From contig NZ_CP119758.1 of the NCBI RefSeq assembly GCF_029323795.1, positions 1,054,001-1,118,000 on the forward strand: DNA of 64,000 bases, read 5' to 3'. This document shows positions 18,233-27,199 of the stretch, piece after piece. The position numbers and the translations under genes were made by a program. Position 1 is the first letter of the stretch; each line of letters opens with the position of its first letter. The notes under the pieces are model-generated. The model was not told the origin of the DNA. It saw nothing but the letters and a program-made list of their open reading frames with translations, and searched no databases. This stretch comes from Zobellia alginiliquefaciens. Its GTDB lineage: Bacteria; Bacteroidota; Bacteroidia; Flavobacteriales; Flavobacteriaceae.

Positions 18233-19018
18233 ATGAATATATCATTAGAAAAAAAAAGAGCATTAGTAGGTGGCAGCTCAGGAGGAATAGGAAAAGCTAT
18301 AGCGCAACAGCTCGCTGAGAGTGGCGCCAGTGTAACACTCATGTCACACAGCGAAGAAAAACTAAAAAAAATAGTTGCTGAACTACCAACGAACGAGACT
18401 CAAAAACACGGTTACCTTGTTGTAGATTTTTCAGATTTTCATGGCTATCGAGAAACGATATTCAAGTTTTTTGAGAGCAATTCCATAGATATCTTGGTGA
18501 ACAACACCCAAGGACCAGATGCCGGAAGTTCTTTAGAAAAACAAACTCCGGATTACCAAGAGGCCTTCAACCTGCTTTTTAAGACTGTCGTCTACACCAC
18601 AGAACTTGCTTTAAAGAACATGAAAGAGAACAAATGGGGTAGAATAATAAACGTAGCTTCGGTATCGGTAAAAGAGCCTTTATCGTATTTAGCCCTCTCT
18701 AATACCATTAGGGCTGCGGTGGTCACTTGGGCCAAAACGTTGGCGACAGACGTGGGGCCGTTCAACATAACCGCAAACAGCATTCTTACGGGCTATTTTG
18801 ATACGGAGCGTATTGCACAATTGAACTCGAAAAAAGCCGAACAATTAGGTATTTCTGAAGATGAAGTTTTAGCGGATATGGAGTCCAAAGTGCCGGTGAA
18901 ACGCATAGGTGACCCCAAAGAATACGGATATCTTGTTGCTTTTTTAGCTTCGGATAACGCGGCCTACATAACAGGTACACAAATCCCGATTGACGGGGGG
19001 CTTTTAAAAAGTTTATAA
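18233..19018 (+). CDS. SDR family oxidoreductase with atypical active site
   Basis: A 261-residue short-chain dehydrogenase/reductase. The nucleotide-binding loop is GGSSGGIGKAIA at 13-24, with the leading Thr of TGxxxGxG missing. The NNTQG motif stands for NNAG at 90-94. The active-site serine is probably Ser143 or Ser145 in NVASVS. The usual Tyr-x-x-x-Lys reads Tyr152-LAL-Ser156, so the catalytic Lys is absent. This fits the BKR-like SDR subgroup that carries xLALSNxxRA at this place. The C-terminal YITGTQIPIDGG is normal. Probably NAD(P)-binding, with unknown substrate and perhaps altered chemistry. Likely cotranscribed with the cupin. Confidence 0.82.
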   Translation: MNISLEKKRALVGGSSGGIGKAIAQQLAESGASVTLMSHSEEKLKKIVAELPTNETQKHGYLVVDFSDFHGYRETIFKFFESNSIDILVNNTQGPDAGSSLEKQTPDYQEAFNLLFKTVVYTTELALKNMKENKWGRIINVASVSVKEPLSYLALSNTIRAAVVTWAKTLATDVGPFNITANSILTGYFDTERIAQLNSKKAEQLGISEDEVLADMESKVPVKRIGDPKEYGYLVAFLASDNAAYITGTQIPIDGGLLKSL

Positions 19019-19022
19019 ACCG

Positions 19023-19037
19023 GCTTCGCTACGAAGC
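19023..19037. other. Hairpin at the convergent ends of the SDR gene and the small ORF
   Basis: GCTTCG and CGAAGC pair over a three-base CTA loop, five bases after the SDR stop; the loop is also the stop codon of the small minus-strand ORF. There is no T tract on either side, so it is at best a weak terminator or processing signal. Confidence 0.35.
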
Positions 19038-19127
19038 TATAATGAGCAGGGAGATAAAAAGAAAAAGGAGTACAAAAGCGGATTTCAGGGAAGAAGCCCA
19101 AGTATCAAGAAAATTATTATCCATCAT
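19029..19127 (-). CDS. Candidate 32-residue single-span membrane protein
   Basis: A short ORF that ordinary length filters would miss. From ATG at 19127 (a second ATG follows at once) it reads a polar N-terminus MMDNNFLDTWASSLKS and then a fully hydrophobic segment FVLLFLFISLLIIAS up to TAG at 19029. A minus-strand TACTTTTG, an exact -7 box, lies 18 bases upstream (19146-19153), giving a short leader. The layout is a typical small membrane protein with the N-terminus in the cytoplasm. No homologue is recognised. It could also be chance, given the length, so confidence is modest. Confidence 0.35.
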   Translation of the reverse strand: MMDNNFLDTWASSLKSAFVLLFLFISLLIIAS

Positions 19128-19145
19128 ATAGGTTTTAATTCATAT

Positions 19146-19153
19146 CAAAAGTA
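19146..19153 (-). promoter_or_regulatory. -7 box (TACTTTTG, minus) for the small ORF
   Basis: Forward CAAAAGTA gives TACTTTTG on the minus strand, 18 bases before the ATG of the 32-residue ORF. No clear TTG partner is seen upstream. Confidence 0.35.
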
Positions 19154-19193
19154 GGCTTGTGAAAATGGCGTAATGGTTTTTAAAAACTAAAAT

Positions 19194-19225
19194 TTTGACG
19201 CATATGAAACCTAAAAGTATATTTG
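19194..19225 (+). promoter_or_regulatory. Promoter of the alpha-2-macroglobulin gene
   Basis: TTTG at 19194-19197 and TATATTTG at 19218-19225 are separated by 20 bases, a good match to the Bacteroidota -33/-7 consensus. Transcription would start near 19232, leaving a leader of roughly 108 bases before the ATG at 19340. Confidence 0.65.
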
Positions 19226-19339
19226 TAAGTTTTCTCTTATTTTAATAAAGGTTAATTACCTAACCCAACCCTACCGTTCCCTCATTCATCATTTTTATTG
19301 GCATTGATTTTGCTCAGTTTTGTTCTGTAATTTTATACT

Positions 19340-22300
19340 ATGAAAAGATTGTCCCTCGTATTAACCGTAATACTTTTTTCGCAAATGCTATCAGCCCAAG
19401 ACAGTGGAGATCCGTATACATCACTTTGGAAAAAAGTGCAGAAACTAGAGAGCGAAGACCTTACCAAGTCCGCCTTGGAGATGGTTGAAACTATTTCGGC
19501 GAAAGCGGAAAAAGAGAAAAATTCAGAACAGACCGTCAAAGCATTGCTGTTTACCTCAAAGTATATCATGACTTTAGAGGAAGATTCACAACTAACCATC
19601 ATCAACCGTTTTAAAGCGGAAATTAAAAAAGCGGAAACCCCAACCAAAAACATTCTAGAAAGTTACTTGGCCAATCTATACTGGCAATATTTCCAACAAA
19701 ACCGATATCAGTTTTACAACCGTACTTCAACGGAAACAAAAGTAGACCATGTTGACTTTCGCACTTGGGACCTCACTACACTTTTTCATGAAATCACACT
19801 TCACTTTACGGCATCCCTGGAAAACCCAAAAGAACTTCAAAATACAGATTTAAAAGGGTTTGAAGAGCTATTGAACCAACAAAAGGGTTCTGACAGCTTC
19901 CGCCCTACCCTTTACGATATTTTAGCCCACACGGCACTGCAGTTCTTCAAAAGTGATGAAAGCAATATTACCCGCCCAGCGGATAAATATGAAATTAACG
20001 ATCCGGAAACTATATGCGAGGCCTACCAGTTTGCACATCATAATTTGAGCACCCAAGACAAAACTTCGTTACAGGCAAGAGCGTTGAAAGTATACCAAGA
20101 ACTCATTCTCTTTCATTTTGGCGAACCTGACTTAAAACCTTTGGTTATGGCCGATATTGAGCGCCTAAACTTTGTCTACCAGAATGGCATTTTTAAAAAT
20201 AAGGAAACACTTTACGAGGAGACCTTAAAAAACTCTGCGGAGCAACTAAAGCACCATGAAACCTCTGCATTGTACCGTTATGAACTAGCGAAGTTATACC
20301 ATACGCAAGGGCAAGCTTATCAACCTGAAACAAACGAAGAACCGCGTTGGAAAAAGAAAGAGGCTATTGCGCTGTGCGATGAAGTAATTGCCAAGTTCCC
20401 CGATAGTATGGGCGCCGAGCAGTGTAAATCGCTTAAATCTCAAATCTTGGCTACAACGTTATCCATGATTACGGAAAAACATATTCCGGTTAACGAGCCT
20501 TCAAAATTATTGGTCAATTATAAAAACCTGACCTCCTTACAATTGTCCGCTTACGAAGTAGACAACAAACAGATTAAGAAATTAAACAGTCTATATCCGC
20601 AAAAAGAGCAATTGTCCTTCATAAAAAAGTTAAAAGAAAAAAAGAGTTGGTCCGCATCGCTTAAAAATGAAAAAGACTATCAACAACATGGTATTGAAGT
20701 GCTGCTACCGCCTTTGGAAAACGGACAATACATTATTTTGGCTACACCCGAACAGAAAAGCAAAGACAGTTTTGCTTTTAGTCAAATTCAGGTGACCAAT
20801 ATGGCTTTGATTGAAACCAATGCCCAATCGGAAAAAAAATATCAAGTAATCAATAGAAATTCTGGCAAGCCAATTTCAGGGGCTAAAATGAAGTTTACTT
20901 ATCTCAAGAATTATAACAAGCCCTATGCTACCAAAACTGAGAAAACAGATAAAATGGGATTTGTAACTCTTCCCTTAACGAATGATAACTGGAACGATGT
21001 TTCGGTAGAAATTAACAATAATGATGAGAAGGCTTACTTTGGCAATTATTATGTAAACAAAAAACCGGAAAAAAGCAGCGTTAACGAGGTAACAAACAAA
21101 ATTTTTCTCTTTACGGACCGAAGTATTTACCGCCCAGGGCAACCTGTTTACTTTAAAGGTATTCTGATAGAAACTTTTGAAGAAAAATCGAAAGTGGTAG
21201 CTAATGAAAAGGTGTCGGCAACCTTGTATGATGTTAATGACCAAGAAATAACGGAACTCGAATTTAAGACGAATGAATTCGGTTCTTTTAATGGTGAGTT
21301 TATACTTCCAAGCTCAGGCCTAACAGGAGATTTTCATATCGAAACCGATGGTATTTCCTTGGATGCCTATAACACGCATTATTTCTCCGTAGAAGAATAC
21401 AAACGCCCAAAATTTGAAACCTCTTTTGAACCTGTTACAGCGACTTATAAAGTAAATGACAGTATAAAAGTTACAGGGAGTGCTACTTCTTATGCCGGAA
21501 GTAAAATTACCGATGCCAAGGTAAGCTACCGTGTAAAACGCGCCGTGTACTTTCCACGCTGGTTTTACTGGCGTATGCCCTATTACAACAATGCTCCCCA
21601 AGAAATAGCTCATGGAGAAACTACTACAGATGCTTCAGGTAGTTTTGATTTAAAATTTAAAGCCATACCCGATAATAGTGTCTGCAAAGAGCATCTACCC
21701 ACTTTTACTTATGAAATTAGTGCAGATGTTACGGACATTAACGGAGAAACGCATAGCACCACTACTTTTGTGTCCGTTGGTTATCATGCGCTTACCGCCA
21801 ATATATCTGTTCCCGAGCAATGGAACAAGGACAAAAATGAAGATAATGTAACCATTTCTACCTCCAATCTTAATGGGCAACCTATATCTGCAAAAGGAAC
21901 CTTGAAAATGTATAAACTACAAGCTCCAAAGCAGGTGCTGCGTTCTAGGTCCTGGCCGGCCCCTGATTATAAAAATTGGAGCAAAGAAGAGTACCGCAAT
22001 CTTTTTCCACATGAGGCCTATGACAAAGAGGATCAAGCAATACATTGGGCGAAAGGTAAATTGGTGTGGCAAACTGATTTTGACACTGAGAAATCTAGTA
22101 CGTTCGACATAAAAAACCTAAAAAAATGGGTGTCGGGCAAATATGTTATCGAATTGGAGACCAAGGATAAATTTGGCCAAGTTGTAAAGGAAAAAGCCAT
22201 AACCACACTTTTCAGTGATACCGATAAACAATTGGCTGACAACCGCCTGTTCGACATTAAAATCGATAAACCTAATTATGAGATTGGTGACAAGGCTGAA

Positions 22301-25300
22301 ATTACGTTATACTCAAACTCAGAGGACCTGACCGTAACCGTTACTATTGAAAAGGAAGAAGAAATCATTGATATACGTAAGATTCAATTGAACCAAAACT
22401 CAAAATCGTTTACAGTCCCGGTTACTGAAAATGATTTAGGAGGATTTGCTATCAATTATACGTTTTCTGCCTATAATTCCTTTCAATCGGGTGCATTGTC
22501 TATTTCTGTGCCTTATCCAGAAAACCGACTTGAAATCGAGACCACTACTTTTAGAGATAAATTACAGCCGGGTATGGAAGAGACTTGGTCGTTCAAACTA
22601 AAAGGACCTCAAGGAGAAAAAGTATCTGCCGAACTTTTGGCAAGCATGTACGATGCCTCTTTAGATACTTTTAGACCACACGGATGGAATTTTAATCCGC
22701 TTGCTCGAAGCTCCTATTATTCCTCCATTTACGCTAATGCCCATACCAGCTTTGGCACGAATTCATTCCGAACCTATCTGGATACAGACAGATATAGCTA
22801 CTCACCGCAACAGTACGACTCCTTTAACTGGTTTGGGTTACATTTTGGTTATGGAAACTATAGCAGAGGTTTATTAACCAGAAAAATGGCAATGAGCGGT
22901 GCCCCTGTAGACCTTATGGAGGATAGTGCGCCATTGGAAGAAGTTGTCATTACCTCTTCAATGGCTCCAGAAGAAAATGAAATGGGGTTAACCAATCACA
23001 ATACCTCAACTAACAAAGTTGAAAAGAAAACTGATTTAGAAAAAGTACAAATCCGTACAAACCTTCAGGAAACGGCATTTTTCTTTCCTGAATTACGAAC
23101 GGATAAAGAAGGAAATGTTTCGTTCAACTTCACCACGCCAGAAGCGCTTACCAAATGGAAACTACAATTATTGGCCCATACAAAAGACCTGCACAGTTCT
23201 GTTAAGAGGTTAGAGACCGTTACGCAAAAAGAACTAATGGTGATGCCAAACGTACCGCGTTTTCTGCGTGAAGGTGATGAAATCAGCATAAGTACTAAAA
23301 TTGCGAACCTCACGGATAAAAAGCTATCTGGACAAGCGAAACTTATACTTGTTGATGTACTTTCAGGAAAAGACGTCACCGAACAATTATTGAGTACGAA
23401 AGCTCAAAATGAATTCGCGGTAGACTCGTTAGGGAACACTCAGGTTTCATGGCAACTTAAAATTCCAGAAAACCTTCAGGCCGTTCAGTATACCGTGATA
23501 GCAAAAGCGGGCGATTTTAGTGATGGCGAACAAAGTGTGCTTCCCGTTTTGACCAACCGTATGTTAGTTACGGAAACCTTACCGATGTGGGTACGTAGCA
23601 ATCAGACCAAAACCTTTGTTTTAGATAAATTGAGGGATAATACCTCAACTACAATACAACATCATAAACTTACTTTGGAAATCACTTCCAACCCAGCTTG
23701 GTATGCCGTTCAGGCACTGCCTTATTTAATGGAGTATCCGTATGATTGTAACGAGCAAACTTTTGCCCGATACTATGCCAACACACTAGCAAGCCATATT
23801 GCCAATTCAAACAAAAGAATAAAAGCGGTATTTGACCAATGGGCCAGTTCCGATGCGTTACTGAGCAACTTGGAAAAGAATGAAGAACTACAATCCCTTT
23901 TAATTCAAGAAACCCCATGGTTACGCGATGCGCAATCTGAGACCGAACGGAAAAAACGAATTGCGCTTTTATTCGACCTCAACAAAATGAAAGATGCACA
24001 GAGCCGTGCACTTGATAAATTGAAGAACAACCAAAAATCATCCGGGGCATGGCCGTGGTTTAACGGTGGTTCTGACAACCGGTTCATCACCCAACATATT
24101 ATTGCGGGAATTGGCCATTTAAACAAACTAAACGTAACCTCTGACACACCCGACAACCAGTCTAAAGCGGAAGAAATGACCCGAAAGGCCATTGGTTATT
24201 TGGATGCCGAATTTGTAGAAGAATACGAGCAAATGAAGAAATACGCTTCCAACATAAATCATGATCATTTAAGCCAGATACAAATTCACTATTTGTACAT
24301 GCGCAGCTTCTTTACCGATATTAAAACCTCAAAGGAAGTTGATAAAATTAGGGCGTATTATCTTGGGCAAGCCAAAGAATACTGGACTAAGAAAGGGCTT
24401 TATTCGAAGGGAATGTTGGCCCTCATCTTAAACAGAAATGGTCACACCACCACGGCTAATAAAATTTTAAAAGGATTAAAAGAAAACAGCATCGTGTCGG
24501 AGGAACTAGGTATGTATTGGAAAGAAAACACCCCGTCTTGGTATTGGCATCAAGCCCCTATTGAAACACAAGCGCTTTTGATAGAAGCTTTCGGAGAAAT
24601 CGAAAATGATACAGAAACTATAGATAACCTGAAAATTTGGCTTCTAAAGCACAAACAGACCAACCAATGGTCTACCACCAAAGCTACCTCCGAAGCCGTT
24701 TACGCATTGCTCCTACAGGGCAGCGACTGGCTTTCCATAACCGATGCCGTTGATGTTAGCGTTGGAGGAAAAGCTATAGATGCTGAAAGGTTAGAAAATA
24801 CTAAAGTGGAAGCAGGAACAGGCTATTTTAAAACTTCGTGGGATACTTCTGATATAGAAAAAAATATGGCTGAAGTTAACCTGACTAAAAAAGGAAACGG
24901 AATAGCTTGGGGCGCCCTGTATTGGCAGTATTTTGAAGATTTGGACAAAATAACATCCGCAGAAACACCTTTACAGCTTAAGAAAAAGTTATTCCTAAAA
25001 AAGAACACGGATACAGGTGAAAAAATCTCAGAGGTTACCGATGCAACAGTTTTAAAAGTAGGTGATTTGGTGCGTGTACGAATAGAACTTCGTTCTGATC
25101 GGGATATGGAATTCGTTCATATGAAAGACATGCGAGCGGCAGGGTTTGAACCTATTAACGTAATCTCCCGCTACAAATGGCAAGATGGTTTGGGGTACTA
25201 TGAAAGCACCAAAGATGCCAGTACCAATTTCTTTTTCGATTATTTACCGAAAGGAGTTTACGTATTTGAATACGACTTAAGGGTAAACAATGCCGGAGAT

Positions 25301-25390
25301 TTCAGCAATGGAGTTACTACAATCCAAAGCATGTACGCACCCGAATTTTCTAGTCATTCGGAAGGAGTACGGGTAGAGGTTGGTGATTAG
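19340..25390 (+). CDS. Alpha-2-macroglobulin family protein with MG2 domain and thioester motif
   Basis: A very large (2016 residues) protein with a Sec signal peptide (cleavage after MLSAQ) and no lipobox, unlike E. coli YfhM. The first 450 residues are helical; MG-type sandwiches follow, with MG2 opening FTDRSIYRPGQPVYFKGI near 590. The alpha-2-macroglobulin core is at about 1230-1330 (TDKEGNVSFNFTTPEALTKW). YDCNEQTF puts a CxEQ thioester at Cys1470 at the start of an alpha-toroid (about 1460-1850), and a receptor-binding-like domain ends the protein. Such proteins trap attacking proteases in the periplasm or at the surface. Oddities: an LEEVVITS stretch near 1200 resembles a TonB box, and the last 130 bp recur at 30046-30175. 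It has its own promoter and no obvious terminator. Confidence 0.92.
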   Translation: MKRLSLVLTVILFSQMLSAQDSGDPYTSLWKKVQKLESEDLTKSALEMVETISAKAEKEKNSEQTVKALLFTSKYIMTLEEDSQLTIINRFKAEIKKAETPTKNILESYLANLYWQYFQQNRYQFYNRTSTETKVDHVDFRTWDLTTLFHEITLHFTASLENPKELQNTDLKGFEELLNQQKGSDSFRPTLYDILAHTALQFFKSDESNITRPADKYEINDPETICEAYQFAHHNLSTQDKTSLQARALKVYQELILFHFGEPDLKPLVMADIERLNFVYQNGIFKNKETLYEETLKNSAEQLKHHETSALYRYELAKLYHTQGQAYQPETNEEPRWKKKEAIALCDEVIAKFPDSMGAEQCKSLKSQILATTLSMITEKHIPVNEPSKLLVNYKNLTSLQLSAYEVDNKQIKKLNSLYPQKEQLSFIKKLKEKKSWSASLKNEKDYQQHGIEVLLPPLENGQYIILATPEQKSKDSFAFSQIQVTNMALIETNAQSEKKYQVINRNSGKPISGAKMKFTYLKNYNKPYATKTEKTDKMGFVTLPLTNDNWNDVSVEINNNDEKAYFGNYYVNKKPEKSSVNEVTNKIFLFTDRSIYRPGQPVYFKGILIETFEEKSKVVANEKVSATLYDVNDQEITELEFKTNEFGSFNGEFILPSSGLTGDFHIETDGISLDAYNTHYFSVEEYKRPKFETSFEPVTATYKVNDSIKVTGSATSYAGSKITDAKVSYRVKRAVYFPRWFYWRMPYYNNAPQEIAHGETTTDASGSFDLKFKAIPDNSVCKEHLPTFTYEISADVTDINGETHSTTTFVSVGYHALTANISVPEQWNKDKNEDNVTISTSNLNGQPISAKGTLKMYKLQAPKQVLRSRSWPAPDYKNWSKEEYRNLFPHEAYDKEDQAIHWAKGKLVWQTDFDTEKSSTFDIKNLKKWVSGKYVIELETKDKFGQVVKEKAITTLFSDTDKQLADNRLFDIKIDKPNYEIGDKAEITLYSNSEDLTVTVTIEKEEEIIDIRKIQLNQNSKSFTVPVTENDLGGFAINYTFSAYNSFQSGALSISVPYPENRLEIETTTFRDKLQPGMEETWSFKLKGPQGEKVSAELLASMYDASLDTFRPHGWNFNPLARSSYYSSIYANAHTSFGTNSFRTYLDTDRYSYSPQQYDSFNWFGLHFGYGNYSRGLLTRKMAMSGAPVDLMEDSAPLEEVVITSSMAPEENEMGLTNHNTSTNKVEKKTDLEKVQIRTNLQETAFFFPELRTDKEGNVSFNFTTPEALTKWKLQLLAHTKDLHSSVKRLETVTQKELMVMPNVPRFLREGDEISISTKIANLTDKKLSGQAKLILVDVLSGKDVTEQLLSTKAQNEFAVDSLGNTQVSWQLKIPENLQAVQYTVIAKAGDFSDGEQSVLPVLTNRMLVTETLPMWVRSNQTKTFVLDKLRDNTSTTIQHHKLTLEITSNPAWYAVQALPYLMEYPYDCNEQTFARYYANTLASHIANSNKRIKAVFDQWASSDALLSNLEKNEELQSLLIQETPWLRDAQSETERKKRIALLFDLNKMKDAQSRALDKLKNNQKSSGAWPWFNGGSDNRFITQHIIAGIGHLNKLNVTSDTPDNQSKAEEMTRKAIGYLDAEFVEEYEQMKKYASNINHDHLSQIQIHYLYMRSFFTDIKTSKEVDKIRAYYLGQAKEYWTKKGLYSKGMLALILNRNGHTTTANKILKGLKENSIVSEELGMYWKENTPSWYWHQAPIETQALLIEAFGEIENDTETIDNLKIWLLKHKQTNQWSTTKATSEAVYALLLQGSDWLSITDAVDVSVGGKAIDAERLENTKVEAGTGYFKTSWDTSDIEKNMAEVNLTKKGNGIAWGALYWQYFEDLDKITSAETPLQLKKKLFLKKNTDTGEKISEVTDATVLKVGDLVRVRIELRSDRDMEFVHMKDMRAAGFEPINVISRYKWQDGLGYYESTKDASTNFFFDYLPKGVYVFEYDLRVNNAGDFSNGVTTIQSMYAPEFSSHSEGVRVEVGD
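25261..25390. repeat. Direct repeat copy 1 (3' end of the macroglobulin gene)
   Basis: The last 130 bases of the macroglobulin gene, repeated in the same orientation at 30046-30175. The first 102 bases are identical; the remaining 28 hold four differences (25363, 25366, 25372, 25375). A short TTGAAA match continues beyond the stop after a three-base gap. Confidence 0.95.
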
Positions 25391-25417
25391 TAGTTGAAAC
25401 TAAACTGGGAGTTGAAA

Positions 25418-26149
25418 TTACAAGCTCATCCGGTCTTTAAAAAGGTAAGACTGACGTCTGGAAACTTCAACTTCAACCCCATTTTTCATAGTAAGCTTAA
25501 GTTTACCATTGAACCACGGAACCACATCTCCTATATAGTTGGTGTTGATGATTTGTTGCCTATTCGCTCGAAAAAAGTTTTGAGTGGGTAGTTTATCCTC
25601 TACTTGATTTAGGGATTTGTAGAGCATTGGATTTTGGTCTTCAAAAAAGACTCGGGTATAGTTCCCTACAATATCAAAATGAGAAATATCCCCAATTTTG
25701 ACCAACCAGCATTTCTCTCCATCTTTAATGAATATCTGGCTGTTTTCCGTCAACCGCTCATTTTTTGGTTCTTCGATTTCTTTCGATTTCTCTAGCTTGT
25801 TTTTCACCTTCTCCATTGCCAATGCAAAACGGCTTTCACTTATAGGTTTTAGTAAGTAATCCAGTGCGTTATACTCAAAAGATTTAATTGCAAATTCGTC
25901 ATAGGCTGTAGTGAAAACCGTTATTGGAACCTCATCGAGCATTTCCAATAGCTCAAAACCATCCTTTTCTGGCATATTTATATCTAATAATAGAAGCTCG
26001 GGTTTTGTTTTTTTTATCAACTCTACCCCATTGTCAACATTTTCTGCTTCGCCTATCAACTCAATTTCAGAATAGTCTTTTAACAATTCTTTCAATTCGT
26101 TTCTTGCCAGTCTTGAATCTTCAACTATTACCGCTCTAATCTGTTTCAT
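25418..26149 (-). CDS. LytTR family response regulator
   Basis: A 243-residue regulator. The receiver domain (1-120) has the acidic pair Glu10-Asp11, phosphoacceptor Asp56 in LLLLDINMPEKDG and Lys101 in DYLLKPIS. A charged linker follows (about 115-138). The LytTR DNA-binding domain (about 140-243) contains RVFFEDQNPMLYKSLNQ and FFRANRQQIINTNYI. It should be phosphorylated by the LytS-type kinase encoded just upstream, with a four-base start/stop overlap, and control nearby or membrane-related genes. It converges on the macroglobulin gene 27 bases away, inside the block bounded by the two repeat copies. Confidence 0.93.
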   Translation of the reverse strand: MKQIRAVIVEDSRLARNELKELLKDYSEIELIGEAENVDNGVELIKKTKPELLLLDINMPEKDGFELLEMLDEVPITVFTTAYDEFAIKSFEYNALDYLLKPISESRFALAMEKVKNKLEKSKEIEEPKNERLTENSQIFIKDGEKCWLVKIGDISHFDIVGNYTRVFFEDQNPMLYKSLNQVEDKLPTQNFFRANRQQIINTNYIGDVVPWFNGKLKLTMKNGVEVEVSRRQSYLFKDRMSL

Positions 26150-27198
26150 TCTAATGGAATTTTTATGCTAGCAACAACCTCACCTTCTATCTCTTTTAAT
26201 GAAAAAGAAGCCTTTTGACCATGCAAGAGGCGCAATCGTTGCCGGATATTTTTTAACCCCAGCTGCGTAGAGTCCTTCGCTATTTTTAATTTTCCCGTAT
26301 TTGCTACGGTTATAAATAAGTTTTCGTTGTCTTTTGTAACGTTCAATGTTATAGCTCCTCCATCTTTGAGATTGGCAATCCCGTGCTTAGCGGCATTCTC
26401 TATCAACAACTGAATTATCATAGGAGGTATAGGAATCTGTAATGCTTCTTCATCTATTTCTTCAACATATTGCAACCGATCTTCCATTTGTATTTTTGAA
26501 AGCGCAATATAGTTTTCTACCATTTCCAACTCTTCACATAATGGAATAGCATCTACAGTATTTTTGGCAAATGCATATTCCAACATTTCCGATAGTTTGG
26601 AAATCATTTCTTGCGATTTACCCACATCTTCAAGCATCAATCCCCTGACATTATTTATACTATTGAATAAAAAATGTGGATTTATTTGCCCTTTTAAAGT
26701 ATTCAATTGTGCCTCTCTCAAGGTGGTATTTAATTCTAATTGTAATAGGTGATTTTTATTCGCTTCCAAGATAAATTTGAATATAAAATATACAATGGTC
26801 CATAACAGTACTATTACAGTTGTATCGAATATTCTAATTATGAAATTTACATTCTCCTTAAGCCATTCCAATTCACCGTCAGTTTTACCCCATATTTTTT
26901 CATATGCCAATTCAAATAAACTTACAAGCGAGTATATCAAGGCCGAACAGGATACAAATGCAACAAGTAATCTAATCACGTTTTTTTTACTAAAAATTTC
27001 AAAATCTACATTGTTTTTCAAATAGATTCTATAAATAGACGTAGAAATGATCGCCGATAAACCTGAAGTTAAAAAATCATATACCCTGTAGGTAAAGCTA
27101 AACTCTTTGAAAAGAAATACAGTAGAGTAAACTGCATACCATCCCAATATTTGCAAAATATAGAAAAGTAACTCTTTTCGAAGTCTAGTTATTTTCAT
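26146..27198 (-). CDS. LytS-type sensor histidine kinase (His_kinase family)
   Basis: A 350-residue membrane kinase with four hydrophobic segments (about 10-30, 42-60, 76-98, 120-143) and no separate sensor domain. The phosphoacceptor region is QINPHFLFNSINNV with His175. The ATPase region has the N-box IENAAKHG (Asn268) and the G-box QLGLKNIRQRLRLLHG (313-327). All key residues are present, so it should be an active partner of the LytTR regulator downstream, whose start overlaps its stop. The membrane helices probably sense an envelope signal. It is a paralogue of the next gene upstream, which has lost the catalytic residues. Confidence 0.92.
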   Translation of the reverse strand: MKITRLRKELLFYILQILGWYAVYSTVFLFKEFSFTYRVYDFLTSGLSAIISTSIYRIYLKNNVDFEIFSKKNVIRLLVAFVSCSALIYSLVSLFELAYEKIWGKTDGELEWLKENVNFIIRIFDTTVIVLLWTIVYFIFKFILEANKNHLLQLELNTTLREAQLNTLKGQINPHFLFNSINNVRGLMLEDVGKSQEMISKLSEMLEYAFAKNTVDAIPLCEELEMVENYIALSKIQMEDRLQYVEEIDEEALQIPIPPMIIQLLIENAAKHGIANLKDGGAITLNVTKDNENLFITVANTGKLKIAKDSTQLGLKNIRQRLRLLHGQKASFSLKEIEGEVVASIKIPLE

Positions 27199-27199
27199 T

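Noticed and set aside
25394-25591. Plus-strand ORF of 65 codons after the macroglobulin gene.
   Set aside because: It overlaps the LytTR domain on the other strand and has no recognisable feature.
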